Source: Rubellimicrobium arenae (GTDB lineage: Bacteria; Pseudomonadota; Alphaproteobacteria; Rhodobacterales; Rhodobacteraceae). From it: 64,000 bases of DNA. The notes beneath the pieces are model-generated. The model did not search any database, was not told where the DNA came from, and worked only from the letters and a program-made list of their open reading frames with translations. The stretch covers positions 1 through 64,000 of the forward strand of contig NZ_JAFMST010000014.1 in NCBI RefSeq assembly GCF_017916275.1. Direction: 5' to 3'. Position numbers and translations under genes: made by a program. Shown piece by piece: positions 36,947-48,865 of the stretch. Every line of letters begins with the position of its first letter. The first letter of the stretch is position 1.

Positions 36947-38023
36947 TCAGCGATCCAGTTCCACCCACACGAGACGATGTGGCCCCGCCGCCTGAACAGC
37001 CTCGGCCAGCGGCTCTCCGGGCCGAGGCCAGACCACCCCGGAGCCGATCACATGCCAGGTTGCGGCCGGGAGGATATAGGTGACCCGGAGGTTCCCCGGT
37101 CCCTCGGACCCGCCGGGCCAGTCCACCGTATCGAGCGCGGGGTCGCCCACCTGTCCCGGGTCGGCGTCGGCACGCGCGCCCTCGCTCCTGGGAAGGGGAT
37201 CCTGGAGGCGCGGGTCAGCCAGCACCTTCAGCATGTCGTCGCGGAGCCCCGCTCCATCCATGGGATCGAGGTTGGCGTTGCCGATGACCACCGCCCCCTC
37301 GGGAACCGGGCCCAGATCGCCGTCCAGCAGGCGGAGCCAGACCGCAAGCTCATCCGCATTGCGGAGAGAGTTGCGCCGCTCGGGTCCGTCATGGATGGGC
37401 GGCGTCGCGGACCAGGCCAGCAGGGTCACGCGCCCGGCCGGCGTCTCGACCGGGACGATCCAATGGCCCGAGGAGGACAGGCGCTGGATGGCCTGCGCCG
37501 CATCGGACGGGAAGGGATGCCCGTCCATCCTGGGCAGCCGCGCGCCCGGCAGGTCCCGCCAGAGGAGGCCGGATAGGTCGCGCATCTCGCCCAACGGCCA
37601 GCGGGAGAGGAGCGCGAGGCCGCCCTCGCCGGCGAAATGCCCGTAGCCCTGGGCGTCGCCCGGCCCTCCCAGCCGCCCATCGCCATCGAGGTCGAGGCCG
37701 GAGGCCAGCCCGGCGTTCGAAGGCAACGCCATCCGGTACGGGTAGGCGAGCCCCTGTTCCGCAAGCCGGTCGGCCAGGGACGACAAGGCCGCACCATCTC
37801 CGTCCCAGTCCATGTCCGTCAGCAGGAGGATGTCGGGACGGACCGCAGCCAGCGTCGAGATGACCCCGGCGATGGCCGGGTCCTCGCCCTTGAGTAGGTC
37901 TCGCAGGAGGAGCCCGGGCCCGGCCCGGCTCAGATCCGCCCCCCAAGTGGCCAAACGCAACGGATCGGCCACCGCCGGGGCGGCGACGGCCAGCCCCAGA
38001 AGGACGGCAAGGGTTCGGATCAG
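36947..38023 (-). CDS. Secreted endonuclease/exonuclease/phosphatase-like protein, CTG start inferred
   Basis: The frame has a signal peptide (LIRTLAVLLGLAVAAPAVA) followed by an endonuclease/exonuclease/phosphatase-like fold: LRLATWGADLSR, DILLLTDMDWDGDG, LALLSRWPLG and VVIGNANLDPMDG. No ATG, GTG or TTG lies at the signal start. A CTG at 38023 overlaps the upstream stop (CTGA), which mirrors the ATGA coupling of this genome, so I place the start there (358 residues). The nearest ATG is at 38140, giving a 117-bp overlap and an unlikely N-terminus. Active-site residues are only partly conserved, so the activity is uncertain. Confidence 0.65.
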   Translation of the reverse strand: MIRTLAVLLGLAVAAPAVADPLRLATWGADLSRAGPGLLLRDLLKGEDPAIAGVISTLAAVRPDILLLTDMDWDGDGAALSSLADRLAEQGLAYPYRMALPSNAGLASGLDLDGDGRLGGPGDAQGYGHFAGEGGLALLSRWPLGEMRDLSGLLWRDLPGARLPRMDGHPFPSDAAQAIQRLSSSGHWIVPVETPAGRVTLLAWSATPPIHDGPERRNSLRNADELAVWLRLLDGDLGPVPEGAVVIGNANLDPMDGAGLRDDMLKVLADPRLQDPLPRSEGARADADPGQVGDPALDTVDWPGGSEGPGNLRVTYILPAATWHVIGSGVVWPRPGEPLAEAVQAAGPHRLVWVELDR

Positions 38024-38859
38024 ACCGTTTGCGGCAGCCCGCCCGACTGGCGCAAGCGCGCACGGTGGGCGGTGATCATCCCTGCGAGCCGAGTCATCGC
38101 CACCCCTCGCATCACGAAGCTCGCGGGGATGAACGCCCATGCTATCACTGTCCAGACCAGGGCCGCAGGTTCCCGCAGCATCATGCCATCAAAGGGAGCT
38201 GCCAGCACGTCCGCGACCAGCGGCAGGAGGAACGGCAGCAGGAGGCCCAGCAACATGTTGGCCTGGGCATCCCGGCGGAGGCGGGCCACGACGTCCCCGC
38301 CGGTCGCGGGGTCGAACTGGGGAAGGTTGATCCAGATGTTGAAGCTCCGGCACCGGGGCCAGAGACGAAGCCACACCAGCGCGGCAAACGCCGCCACCAT
38401 CAGGAGGGACAGGATATAGGCGGTCGCCGCCGCGCGCCCGATGGCCGTGACCAGAGCGGGATCAGCGCCCTCCGGCAAGGTCCCGAGCAGAAGGTGCAGG
38501 GGCGACCACCGCAGGTCGAGAGCCCAGGCCAGGCCTTCTCCGATCCGGCACGCCGCCAGGGACAGCATGTCCTGCGGCCCGCCCCGGAGCATGAGGCACA
38601 CCAGCATCACGGCGAGGAAGAGCGCCGATATGCGGACACGATTGTAAGGACGGGCGTCACGGAACTCGAGGAGGCTGGGGGCGCGAACCGTGTATTCGAG
38701 ACCAGTGAACAGGGCCGCCATGATCGCGAAGAGCGCCGCCAACTGCCGAGAGCTGGGGGACCCCTGCCCAAGCATGAGCTGGGGGAGGATTATGAGCAAC
38801 GCCACCAAGCCAGCACGCAGCACCGCCGACGGTGCCCGCGAACCCACGATGCGCGACAT
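38020..38859 (-). CDS. Membrane protein of unknown function
   Basis: This 279-residue protein has about six hydrophobic helices (roughly 12-30, 35-55, 70-90, 130-155, 190-215 and 235-255) and a cytosolic segment rich in Arg and Asp (LPQFDPATGGDVVARLRRD). I do not recognise a family. It is translationally coupled to the secreted phosphatase-like gene, so the two probably act together. The ATG at 38859 follows CAGGA. The 264-base region beyond it up to leuD shows nothing else. Confidence 0.65.
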   Translation of the reverse strand: MSRIVGSRAPSAVLRAGLVALLIILPQLMLGQGSPSSRQLAALFAIMAALFTGLEYTVRAPSLLEFRDARPYNRVRISALFLAVMLVCLMLRGGPQDMLSLAACRIGEGLAWALDLRWSPLHLLLGTLPEGADPALVTAIGRAAATAYILSLLMVAAFAALVWLRLWPRCRSFNIWINLPQFDPATGGDVVARLRRDAQANMLLGLLLPFLLPLVADVLAAPFDGMMLREPAALVWTVIAWAFIPASFVMRGVAMTRLAGMITAHRARLRQSGGLPQTV

Positions 38860-39123
38860 CCAGTTCCTGTCCCACTCGGGGCCGGGGGCGATTTCGTGCT
38901 TACGCTCTCCGGCCGATTGCCGCCCCAAGCCGACGGCCTGACAATCTTTGTACCTAAGCCGGACTATTGATCGGAAGGCGTAGGTTGCGCAACGGAAAAA
39001 CAACCATCGGTTGTCATCCAAAGCCTCGTAAGCAAGAAAATGCTGAGTCGTGGCACTTTCAGCACAGCTTTCCGGAGGCTTGCGGGACTGCGCAGGACAG
39101 GCGCAGCCCCTTTGATTGCTGGC

Positions 39124-39729
39124 TCAGACCCAGGGGCGGGCTTGGGACAGCTGGGATTCGAAGGCCGCGATGGCGCCGGCCTTTTCCATGGTCAATCCGA
39201 TGTCATCCAGCCCGTTCAACAGGCAATGTTTGCGGAAGGGGTCGATCTCGAACCGAATCACCTGCCCGTCGGACAGGGTGATCGTCTGCGCCTCGAGGTC
39301 CACCTCGATCCGGGCGTTGGCGCCCTTCTCGGCGTCCTTCATGCAAAGGTCGCGCTCGGCCTCGGGGAGGACGATCGGCAGGATGCCGTTCTTGAAGCAG
39401 TTGTTGAAGAAGATGTCCGCGAAGGACGTGGAGATCACGCAGCGGATGCCAAAGTCGGCCAGCGCCCAGGGCGCATGCTCGCGCGAGGAGCCGCAGCCAA
39501 AGTTGTCGCCAGCCACCAGAATCGTGGCGGCGCGGTAGGCCGGCCGGTTCAGCACGAAGTCCGCGATCTCGGTGCCGTCCTGGTTGTAGCGCATCTCGTC
39601 GAACAGGTTCACCCCCAGGCCCGACCGCTTGATGGTCTTCAGGAACTGCTTGGGGATGATCATGTCCGTGTCGATGTTGACGAGCGGCATGGGCGCGGCG
39701 ATGCCGCTCAGGTGGGTGAACTTGTCCAT
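39124..39729 (-). CDS. leuD: 3-isopropylmalate dehydratase small subunit
   Basis: This 201-residue small subunit carries the swivelling domain ([30 protein letters not shown]). With LeuC it isomerises 2-isopropylmalate. The ATG at 39729 follows GAGGAGA at 8 bases, 14 bases after the leuC stop, so they are one operon. Confidence 0.97.
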   Translation of the reverse strand: MDKFTHLSGIAAPMPLVNIDTDMIIPKQFLKTIKRSGLGVNLFDEMRYNQDGTEIADFVLNRPAYRAATILVAGDNFGCGSSREHAPWALADFGIRCVISTSFADIFFNNCFKNGILPIVLPEAERDLCMKDAEKGANARIEVDLEAQTITLSDGQVIRFEIDPFRKHCLLNGLDDIGLTMEKAGAIAAFESQLSQARPWV

Positions 39730-39743
39730 GGTCCCGTCTCCTC

Positions 39744-41183
<1,440 letters not shown>

Positions 41184-41452
41184 GAGTCCGCTCCTGGCAG
41201 GGGGTCGTGACGGGAAGGGTTCGACAAAAGGTGCGCGCCGCGCGCGCCGACGCGAACGGATTACGCTTGCGCGCGAATGCCGTGGGTGGCTCCGAAGAAC
41301 CGCCAGGGGAGCCTGTCCCGGTCGCCCATGTCGAAAACATGCGTCATGAGGCGGCACATACACATTCGGCCTCTTCGCTGCAAGAAAAACGCGGACCTTG
41401 CGGGCGGATGTCGCAGCCGCCAAGTTCGCGCCGAACGATCCGGAGAGATGAC

Positions 41453-42025
41453 ATGAAACGCATAGCCCTCCTGGCCCCCTGGGTCCTTCTGGCCCCCGGC
41501 GCGGCCCTGGCCCACAGCGCAGAGGCCGGCGGGCTGGTCAGCGGGCTGTCCCATCCGATCCTGGGCCCGGATCACGTGGTGGCCATGGTGGCCGTCGGCC
41601 TTTGGGGCGCGATCCTGGGTCGTCCCGCGCTCTGGGCCCTGCCGGTGGCGTTTCCGCTCGTGATGGCGTTCGGGGGGATGCTGGGGATCATGGGCGTGCC
41701 CCTGCCATCGGTCGAAACGGCGATTGCGCTGTCCGGCGTGGTGCTGGGGCTCCTCGTGGCCTTCGCGGTGCGGCTTCCCCTGGTCCCGGCCTGCCTGATC
41801 GTCGGAACCTTCGCGCTGTTCCATGGCTACGCCCACGGCGCGGAACTGCCCGCTTCGGCCAACCCGCTCGCCTTTGCCGTGGGCTTCGTGATCTCGACCG
41901 GGGCCCTGCACCTGCTGGGCGTCGGCGTGGGCGAAGCGACGGTAGCCCGGGGCAAGCCGATCCTGCGGACCCTCGGGGCGGCGATCGCGCTGACCGGGGG
42001 CGCCTTCCTCGCCGGCCTGGCGTGA
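41453..42025 (+). CDS. HupE/UreJ family nickel permease
   Basis: This 190-residue membrane protein has an N-terminal signal-like segment and six helices. The family motifs [16 protein letters not shown] (about 26-41) and [10 protein letters not shown] (about 123-132) provide His and Asp for metal. HupE/UreJ proteins import nickel, usually near urease or hydrogenase genes, which are absent here. GGAG precedes the ATG. Confidence 0.85.
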   Translation: MKRIALLAPWVLLAPGAALAHSAEAGGLVSGLSHPILGPDHVVAMVAVGLWGAILGRPALWALPVAFPLVMAFGGMLGIMGVPLPSVETAIALSGVVLGLLVAFAVRLPLVPACLIVGTFALFHGYAHGAELPASANPLAFAVGFVISTGALHLLGVGVGEATVARGKPILRTLGAAIALTGGAFLAGLA

Positions 42026-42606
42026 GGCGGGCCGCAGGCCGGGCCGGACGGGCGGGCCTGCTTCTGCTCCTGGGGGCGGGGCCCGCCGTGGCGCACGGCA
42101 TCCCCCGCAACGTCGGCGAGGGCCTTGCCGCGAGCGGAGGCCCGCTCCTCCTGCCCCTGCTGGCGCTCGGCCTCATGGCCGTCATGGCACGCCGGAGGGA
42201 GTTCGTCCTGGCTGGAGCGGCGGGGCTCCTGGCTGGCCTGATCCTGGCCCCTTGGATCGGGCCGAACGCCGATCTCCTGGCGCTGGCGGCCGGTTTCGCC
42301 TGCGCGGTCCTGACGGCCACGGGCCTGCCGCTGGCTGGTCCCGGCCACATGGCGCTGGCAGCGCTGACCGGGACGCTGGCCGGAGCGGCCCTGACCGGCG
42401 GGCATGACCCCCGGACCCTGCCGGCCGGGGGTCTGGCCGGCCTGGCGCTGGGGAGCCTGGTGGCCCTTGCAGGACCTTTCGCCCTTGCGCCACTCCTGTC
42501 GCGCTGGCCCGGCCCTCTGCGCATCGGGCTGCGGGTCGCGGCCTCATGGGTGGCCGCCATAAGCGCCTTGGCGCTCTCGCTCACATTCGCGGGACCGCTT
42601 CCTTGA
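42022..42606 (+). CDS. HupE-adjacent membrane protein, unrecognised
   Basis: This 194-residue protein starts at GTG 42022 overlapping the upstream stop (GTGA). It has a signal-like N-terminus (GLLLLLGAGPAVAHG) and about five further hydrophobic segments rich in Gly, Ala and Leu. I see no metal motif beyond scattered His. Coupling to the HupE gene suggests a partner or a second half of the permease, but the fold is unknown. Confidence 0.65.
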   Translation: MRRAAGRAGRAGLLLLLGAGPAVAHGIPRNVGEGLAASGGPLLLPLLALGLMAVMARRREFVLAGAAGLLAGLILAPWIGPNADLLALAAGFACAVLTATGLPLAGPGHMALAALTGTLAGAALTGGHDPRTLPAGGLAGLALGSLVALAGPFALAPLLSRWPGPLRIGLRVAASWVAAISALALSLTFAGPLP

Positions 42607-42683
42607 GAGGAGATGCCCGCGATGCTATCTTTCAGGCAAGCCCTGCGCCGGGGCTGACGGCGCGCAGAAAGGAGGATGACTCC

Positions 42684-43097
42684 CTGTCACCCGACGCTCA
42701 CGCGGCGCCAGCCGCAACCCCCGGGCCCACGCCCGACCCCCAGATGACCAGCGAGGATCTCCTCAAGGTGGTCATCGACTCCCTCGAGGATGACAAGGCC
42801 GAGGATATCGTCACGATCGACCTGCGCGGCCGCTCCGAGATGGGTGACTTCATGGTGATCGCCTCCGGCCGCTCCACCCGCCAGGTGGCCGCCATCGCCG
42901 AGAAGCTCGCCGACCGGCTGAAGCAGGATCATGGCATCCTTTCCAAGATGGAAGGCAAGGAGACCGCCGACTGGGTGCTGATCGACACGGGCGACGTCAT
43001 CGTCCACGTCTTCCGGCCCGAGGTGCGCGACTTCTACCAGCTCGAGAAGATGTGGATGCCCTCCGGAGCCGCCAACCGGTCCGCCGCGGCAGGCTGA
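42684..43097 (+). CDS. rsfS: Ribosome silencing factor RsfS, CTG start inferred
   Basis: This protein of about 137 residues has the RsfS/Iojap domain: DDKAEDIVTIDLRGRSEMGDFMVIASGRSTRQVAAIAEKL and ETADWVLIDTGDVIVHVF. It binds uL14 and stops 50S/30S joining in starvation. AAAGGAGG ends 8 bases before CTG 42684, while ATG 42744 has no ribosome site. I therefore prefer CTG (42684); the ATG would give 117 residues. It is followed 4 bases later by rlmH. Confidence 0.93.
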   Translation: MSPDAHAAPAATPGPTPDPQMTSEDLLKVVIDSLEDDKAEDIVTIDLRGRSEMGDFMVIASGRSTRQVAAIAEKLADRLKQDHGILSKMEGKETADWVLIDTGDVIVHVFRPEVRDFYQLEKMWMPSGAANRSAAAG

Positions 43098-43101
43098 CCC
43101 G

Positions 43102-43569
43102 TTGCGAGTGACGATCCTCGCCGTGGGCCGCCTGCGGGCGGGCCCCGAGAGGGAGATGCTCGACGACTTCCTGACCCGCTTCGACCGGACCGGCCGCTCC
43201 CTGGGCCTGGGCCCGGCCTCGGTCGTGGAGGTGGAGGCGAAGCCCGGGGCCGGCATGGCGGCCGAGGGGGCGCTCCTCCAGGCTCGCGTTCCCAAGGACG
43301 GCTGGCTTTGCTGCCTCGATGAAAGGGGCGATCTTCTGACCTCGCCCACCTTCGCGGGACGCCTCGACCGCTGGAAGATGGAGCGCCGCGAGGCGGTGTT
43401 CGTGATCGGCGGGGCGGACGGCATCGACCCCTCGGTGACGGGGCGCGCGGACCTGCTCCTGTCCCTTGGCCCGATGGTCTGGCCGCACATGCTGGTCCGC
43501 GTCATGCTGGCCGAGCAGCTGTACCGGGCCGCGACGATCCTGGCCGGAACGCCCTACCACCGGTCCTGA
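43102..43569 (+). CDS. rlmH: 23S rRNA (pseudouridine1915-N3)-methyltransferase
   Basis: This 155-residue SPOUT methyltransferase modifies pseudouridine 1915 of 23S rRNA. The start is TTG 43102 (MRVTILAVGRLRAGPE), which is the only start fitting the conserved N-terminus. The SAM knot FVIGGADGID and the C-terminal LAEQLYRAATILAGTPYHR are typical. It is paired with rsfS, as in many bacteria. Confidence 0.95.
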   Translation: MRVTILAVGRLRAGPEREMLDDFLTRFDRTGRSLGLGPASVVEVEAKPGAGMAAEGALLQARVPKDGWLCCLDERGDLLTSPTFAGRLDRWKMERREAVFVIGGADGIDPSVTGRADLLLSLGPMVWPHMLVRVMLAEQLYRAATILAGTPYHRS

Positions 43570-43628
43570 GGCGCGGAACCTTCCGGTCCCCCGCCGGTTG
43601 CCCCAGCACCAACCGGGCGGAGGGCGGC

Positions 43629-44183
43629 ATGAGCCAGGGCGATCATCGTGCGGACCGGCAGGGCGACGGCCTCCTTGGAACGCTCCTGAAGGGAGCGGCC
43701 GCAGGGGCGGCAGCCATGTGGGTGCTGGACCGGGTGGACTGGGCGATGTGGGACGCCGAAGCCTCCGAGACCCGGGCCCAGACCCGCCGCGCACGGCCCG
43801 GCGGGCTCGATCCGGCCCATGTGGCGGCGAACCGGATCGCCGGGGCCATGGGCCGCGAGCTCAACCCGCCCCAGCCCCATCCAGCGGGCCTGGCCCTCCA
43901 TTATTCCTTCGGCATGGTCCCGACCCTGGCCTACGCCGTCCTGCGGCACCGCCATCCCGCCGTGGCGGCCGGCGGCGGCACGCTCTGGGGTCTGGCCATG
44001 ACCCTGATCGAAGACGAGGGGATCAATCCGGCCCTGGGCCTGGCCGCGCCGCCGCAGCACTACCCCTGGCAGGATCACGCCCGTTCGGTCGTGGCCCACG
44101 CCGTCCTGGGGGCGGTGGCCGAAGGGGTGCTGCGCGCCCTGGACGGGCCTCCCGGCCGCCCCCGGCGGCTCGTGGCCCCTTAG
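43629..44183 (+). CDS. DUF1440-like (YagU-type) membrane protein, tentative
   Basis: This 184-residue protein has a hydrophobic segment (about 17-33) and others near 95-125 and 150-170. LLKGAAAGAAAMWVLDRVDWAMWD is similar in style to YagU/DUF1440 proteins. The function is unknown. It is inserted between rlmH and gpmI. The start at 43629 follows AGGGCGG. Confidence 0.6.
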   Translation: MSQGDHRADRQGDGLLGTLLKGAAAGAAAMWVLDRVDWAMWDAEASETRAQTRRARPGGLDPAHVAANRIAGAMGRELNPPQPHPAGLALHYSFGMVPTLAYAVLRHRHPAVAAGGGTLWGLAMTLIEDEGINPALGLAAPPQHYPWQDHARSVVAHAVLGAVAEGVLRALDGPPGRPRRLVAP

Positions 44184-44264
44184 CGGGGCTTCGGGCGGGC
44201 CGGCCATGGTTTCCCTTTGCGTGCCGGTCGTCTAGAACGGCGCCGTCACGAAGGGAGAACGTCC

Positions 44265-45779
44265 ATGCCAAAGCCAGTCGTCCTTTGCATCCTCGACGGT
44301 TGGGGCCTGCGGGACGACCCCTTCGCCAACGCTCCGAAGCTGGCGCAGACCCCTACCTTCGACCGTCTCTGGACGGACTTCCCGCACGCCCAGCTCGTCA
44401 CGCACGGGCCGGACGCCGGCCTGCCGCGCGGGCAGATGGGCAATTCCGAGGTCGGGCACACCAACATCGGCGCGGGGCGGGTCGTGGCGATGGACCTGGG
44501 CCAGATCGACCTCGCCATCGAGGACGGCTCGTTCGCCGCCAATGCGGCGCTGCAGGCCTTCATCGCGACGCTCAGGCGGTCTGGCGGCACGGCCCATCTG
44601 GTGGGCGTGGCGTCGGATGGCGGCGTGCATGGGCACATCGCCCACACCCTCGCGGCAGCACGGATCATCGCGGCGGCCGGCGTGCCGGTGGCGATCCACG
44701 CGATCACCGACGGCCGCGACGTCGCCCCGACCTCCGCCGGCGACTTCATCGCCGAATTGCAGCGCGGGCTGCCCGACGGCGCGCGGATCGCGACGGTGAT
44801 CGGGCGCTACTATGCCCTGGACCGCGACAACCGGTGGGAACGGGTCCGGACCGCCTACGACGCCATCGCCGAGGCGAAGGGCGCCCGCGCCAAGGACGCC
44901 GCAAGCGCCGTGAGCCTTGCCTCCGAACGGGGCCAGACCGACGAGTTCATCGAGGCCACGGTGCTGGACGGCTACGAGGGCCTGAAGCCCGAAGACGGGC
45001 TTTTCTGCCTCAACTTCCGGGCCGACCGCGCGCGGGAGATCCTGGCGGCCCTGGCCGACCCGGACTTTGCGGGTTGGGACCGCGGCCCGGCCCCGACGCT
45101 CGCCGCCCGGCTCGGCATGGTGACCTATTCGGACCGGCACGACGCCTGGTATCCGCAGGTCTTCCCCAAGCGGGACATCGTGAACACGCTGGGCGCCTGG
45201 GTGGCCTCCAAGGGCCTGCGCCAGTTCCGCCTGGCCGAGACCGAGAAGTATCCGCACGTCACATTCTTCCTGAACGGCGGGATCGAGACGCCCTACCCGG
45301 GCGAGGACCGGTACATGGCGCCCTCGCCCAAGGTCGCGACCTATGACCTCCAGCCCGAGATGTCGGCCGAGGAGGTCACGGACCACTTCGTCCAGGCCAT
45401 CGAGGCGGGCTACGACCTGATCGTGACCAACTACGCCAACCCGGACATGGTCGGCCACACCGGCGACCTTGCCGCGGCGATCAAGGCCTGCGAGGCGGTG
45501 GACCGGGGCCTGGCCCGCGTCCTCGCCGCGCTGGACAAGGCCGGGGGCGCCATGGTCGTCACCGCCGATCATGGCAACTGCGAGCTGATGGTCGATCCGG
45601 AGACGGGCGGCCCCCACACCGCCCACACCACGAACCCCGTCCCGGTCATCCTGTTCGGCGGGCCGCAGGGCGTGGCCTTGCGCGACGGGCGCCTTGCCGA
45701 CCTCGCGCCGACCATCCTGGACCTCATGGGCCTCGACCTGCCGCCCGAGATGACGGGACGGAGCCTGATCCAGAGATGA
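44265..45779 (+). CDS. gpmI: 2,3-bisphosphoglycerate-independent phosphoglycerate mutase
   Basis: This 504-residue glycolytic enzyme interconverts 3- and 2-phosphoglycerate with two Mn ions. Asp11 (ILDGWG) and the phosphorylated Ser61 (GNSEVGHTN) are visible, as are AITDGRDVAPTSA, RYYALDRDNRW and the C-terminal VVTADHGNCE. AGGGAG lies 8 bases before the ATG. The stop overlaps the next start (ATGA). Confidence 0.97.
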   Translation: MPKPVVLCILDGWGLRDDPFANAPKLAQTPTFDRLWTDFPHAQLVTHGPDAGLPRGQMGNSEVGHTNIGAGRVVAMDLGQIDLAIEDGSFAANAALQAFIATLRRSGGTAHLVGVASDGGVHGHIAHTLAAARIIAAAGVPVAIHAITDGRDVAPTSAGDFIAELQRGLPDGARIATVIGRYYALDRDNRWERVRTAYDAIAEAKGARAKDAASAVSLASERGQTDEFIEATVLDGYEGLKPEDGLFCLNFRADRAREILAALADPDFAGWDRGPAPTLAARLGMVTYSDRHDAWYPQVFPKRDIVNTLGAWVASKGLRQFRLAETEKYPHVTFFLNGGIETPYPGEDRYMAPSPKVATYDLQPEMSAEEVTDHFVQAIEAGYDLIVTNYANPDMVGHTGDLAAAIKACEAVDRGLARVLAALDKAGGAMVVTADHGNCELMVDPETGGPHTAHTTNPVPVILFGGPQGVALRDGRLADLAPTILDLMGLDLPPEMTGRSLIQR

Positions 45780-46903
45780 GGCGCGCCCTCGCGCTCGTGG
45801 CGCTCCTGGCCCTGCCCGTCCCGGCCGCCGCGCAGCAGCCCGGCACGGCGGAGGCGGCGGCGCAGGCCGCCCGTCAGCTGCACGAGGCCACGCAGATGAT
45901 GGAGGGCGCCACGGGCGCCGAGGACCGGCTCGCCGCGCTGACGCGGACGGTGAAGGCCTACGAGGACGGGCTCGGGCTCCTTCGGGACACGCTTCGCCGG
46001 GTCGCCGTGGAACGGTCCCGCATCGAGGCCGAACTGCAGGCCGACCGCGAGGGGATCGCCCAACTCCTGGGGGTGCTCCAGTCCATGGGGCAGGCGCCCG
46101 AGCCGGTGCTGATGCTGCACCCGTCAGGGCCGCTCGGGACGGCCCGGGCGGGGATGATGCTCGCCGACGTGACGCCGGCCCTCCAGGCCAAGGCCGAGGC
46201 CCTGCGCGGCAAGCTCGAGACGCTGTCCGCGATCCAGGCCACGCAGGACGAGGCCGCGCAGACGCTCCGCGACGGCCTGTCCAACGTGCAGGCCGCCCGG
46301 GCCGCGCTGGCCGCCGCTGCCGCCGACCGGACGGAACTGCCCCGCGCCTATACCGAGGATCCGGTGGCGACCGCGCTGCTGATGGCCTCCACGGAGTCGC
46401 TGGACGGGTTTGCCGAAGGGCTGGCGCAAACGGTGGACGAGCAGCTCTCGACCCCGCCCGACGAGGCGACGGCCCGCAAGGGCGACCTGCCCCTGCCCGT
46501 CGAGGGGACGATCCTTCGCCGGCCGGGTGAGGCCGACGCTGCGGGCGTCACTCGTCCGGGGCTGGTCATCGCGACCGATCCGCGCGCCCTGGTCAGCGTT
46601 CCGGTGGCCGCCACGCTGCGCTTCCGGGGGCCGCTGCTCGATTATGGCACCGTGGCGATCCTTGAGCCCGCGCCAGGCACGCTCTTCGTGATTGCCGGCC
46701 TGGGCGAGGTGTATGGCAATGCAGGCGAGATCCTGCCCGAAGGTGCGCCTCTGGGCCTCATGGGAGGGGAAACGCCGGATGCTGACGCGATATTGACCGC
46801 TCCGGCGAGCGCAGGGGGTAGTGCCCGGACAGAGTCCCTGTATCTTGAGGTTCGCGACGCCGATGGTCCCGTGGACCCCGGCACCTGGTTCCGGCTGGAC
46901 TGA
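45776..46903 (+). CDS. EnvC-like murein hydrolase activator
   Basis: This 375-residue exported protein has signal peptide 1-19 (cleaved near AAA) and two coiled-coil stretches (about 25-110 and 135-185). A C-terminal degenerate LytM domain follows. The catalytic His and Asp residues of active LytM enzymes are absent (for example SLYLEVR where active enzymes have HLHFEVR). That is typical of EnvC, which activates amidases at the septum. It is coupled to gpmI (ATGA) and precedes ctpA by 10 bases. Confidence 0.87.
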   Translation: MRRALALVALLALPVPAAAQQPGTAEAAAQAARQLHEATQMMEGATGAEDRLAALTRTVKAYEDGLGLLRDTLRRVAVERSRIEAELQADREGIAQLLGVLQSMGQAPEPVLMLHPSGPLGTARAGMMLADVTPALQAKAEALRGKLETLSAIQATQDEAAQTLRDGLSNVQAARAALAAAAADRTELPRAYTEDPVATALLMASTESLDGFAEGLAQTVDEQLSTPPDEATARKGDLPLPVEGTILRRPGEADAAGVTRPGLVIATDPRALVSVPVAATLRFRGPLLDYGTVAILEPAPGTLFVIAGLGEVYGNAGEILPEGAPLGLMGGETPDADAILTAPASAGGSARTESLYLEVRDADGPVDPGTWFRLD

Positions 46904-46913
46904 GAGGGCTCCG

Positions 46914-48343
<1,430 letters not shown>

Positions 48344-48344
<1 letters not shown>

Positions 48345-48820
48345 TGCCCGACCTGCCCGAGGGATACCGGCCCTGCGTCGGCATCATCCTGGTGAATCCG
48401 GCGGGGCAGGTCTTCGCCGGACGTCGGAACGACCGTCCCGCCGAGGATCCCGCGGCCTGGCAGATGCCTCAGGGCGGCGTGGACAGGGGCGAGGACCTGA
48501 CCACCGCCGCCCTGCGGGAGCTGGAGGAGGAGACCGGCATTCCCTCCTCCCTCGTCCGGGTGGAGGCGGTCGGTCCCGCCGCCATCGCCTACGACATCCC
48601 CGAGGAGCTGCGCCCGGCGCACTGGCGCGGCCGGTGGCGCGGGCAGGCGATCACCTGGGTGCTCATGCGGTATCTGGGCACGAATGCCGAGGTGGGCATC
48701 GCCACCGCGCATCCGGAGTTCGAGGACTGGCGATGGGACGACGCGGCCCGGCTGGCCGAGCACATCGTCCCCTTCAAGCGCGAGGCGTACAAGGCCGCCC
48801 ACGCCCTGCTGAACGGCTGA
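48344..48820 (+). CDS. rppH: RNA pyrophosphohydrolase
   Basis: This 158-residue Nudix enzyme removes pyrophosphate from the 5' end of mRNA and so starts decay. The Nudix box GGVDRGEDLTTAALRELEEE (residues 44-63, with TGI after) is complete. YRPCVGIILVN at the N-terminus and WRWDDAARLAEHIVPFKR at the C-terminus are RppH features. ATG 48344 is used; GTG 48341 is an alternative one codon longer. Confidence 0.94.
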
Positions 48821-48865
48821 GGCTGGCGAACCGCAAAGCCCGCCAGCGCCGTTCCGATCCCTGCC

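Noticed and set aside
39088-39106. Hairpin CTGCGC/GCGCAG downstream of leuD
   Set aside because: Only 6 bp, with no T-run on the leuD strand.
41184-41452. Riboswitch or leader peptide before leuC or the HupE-like gene
   Set aside because: No cobalamin or other riboswitch core and no leucine-codon run was visible. A short CATGT/ACATG repeat is too weak.
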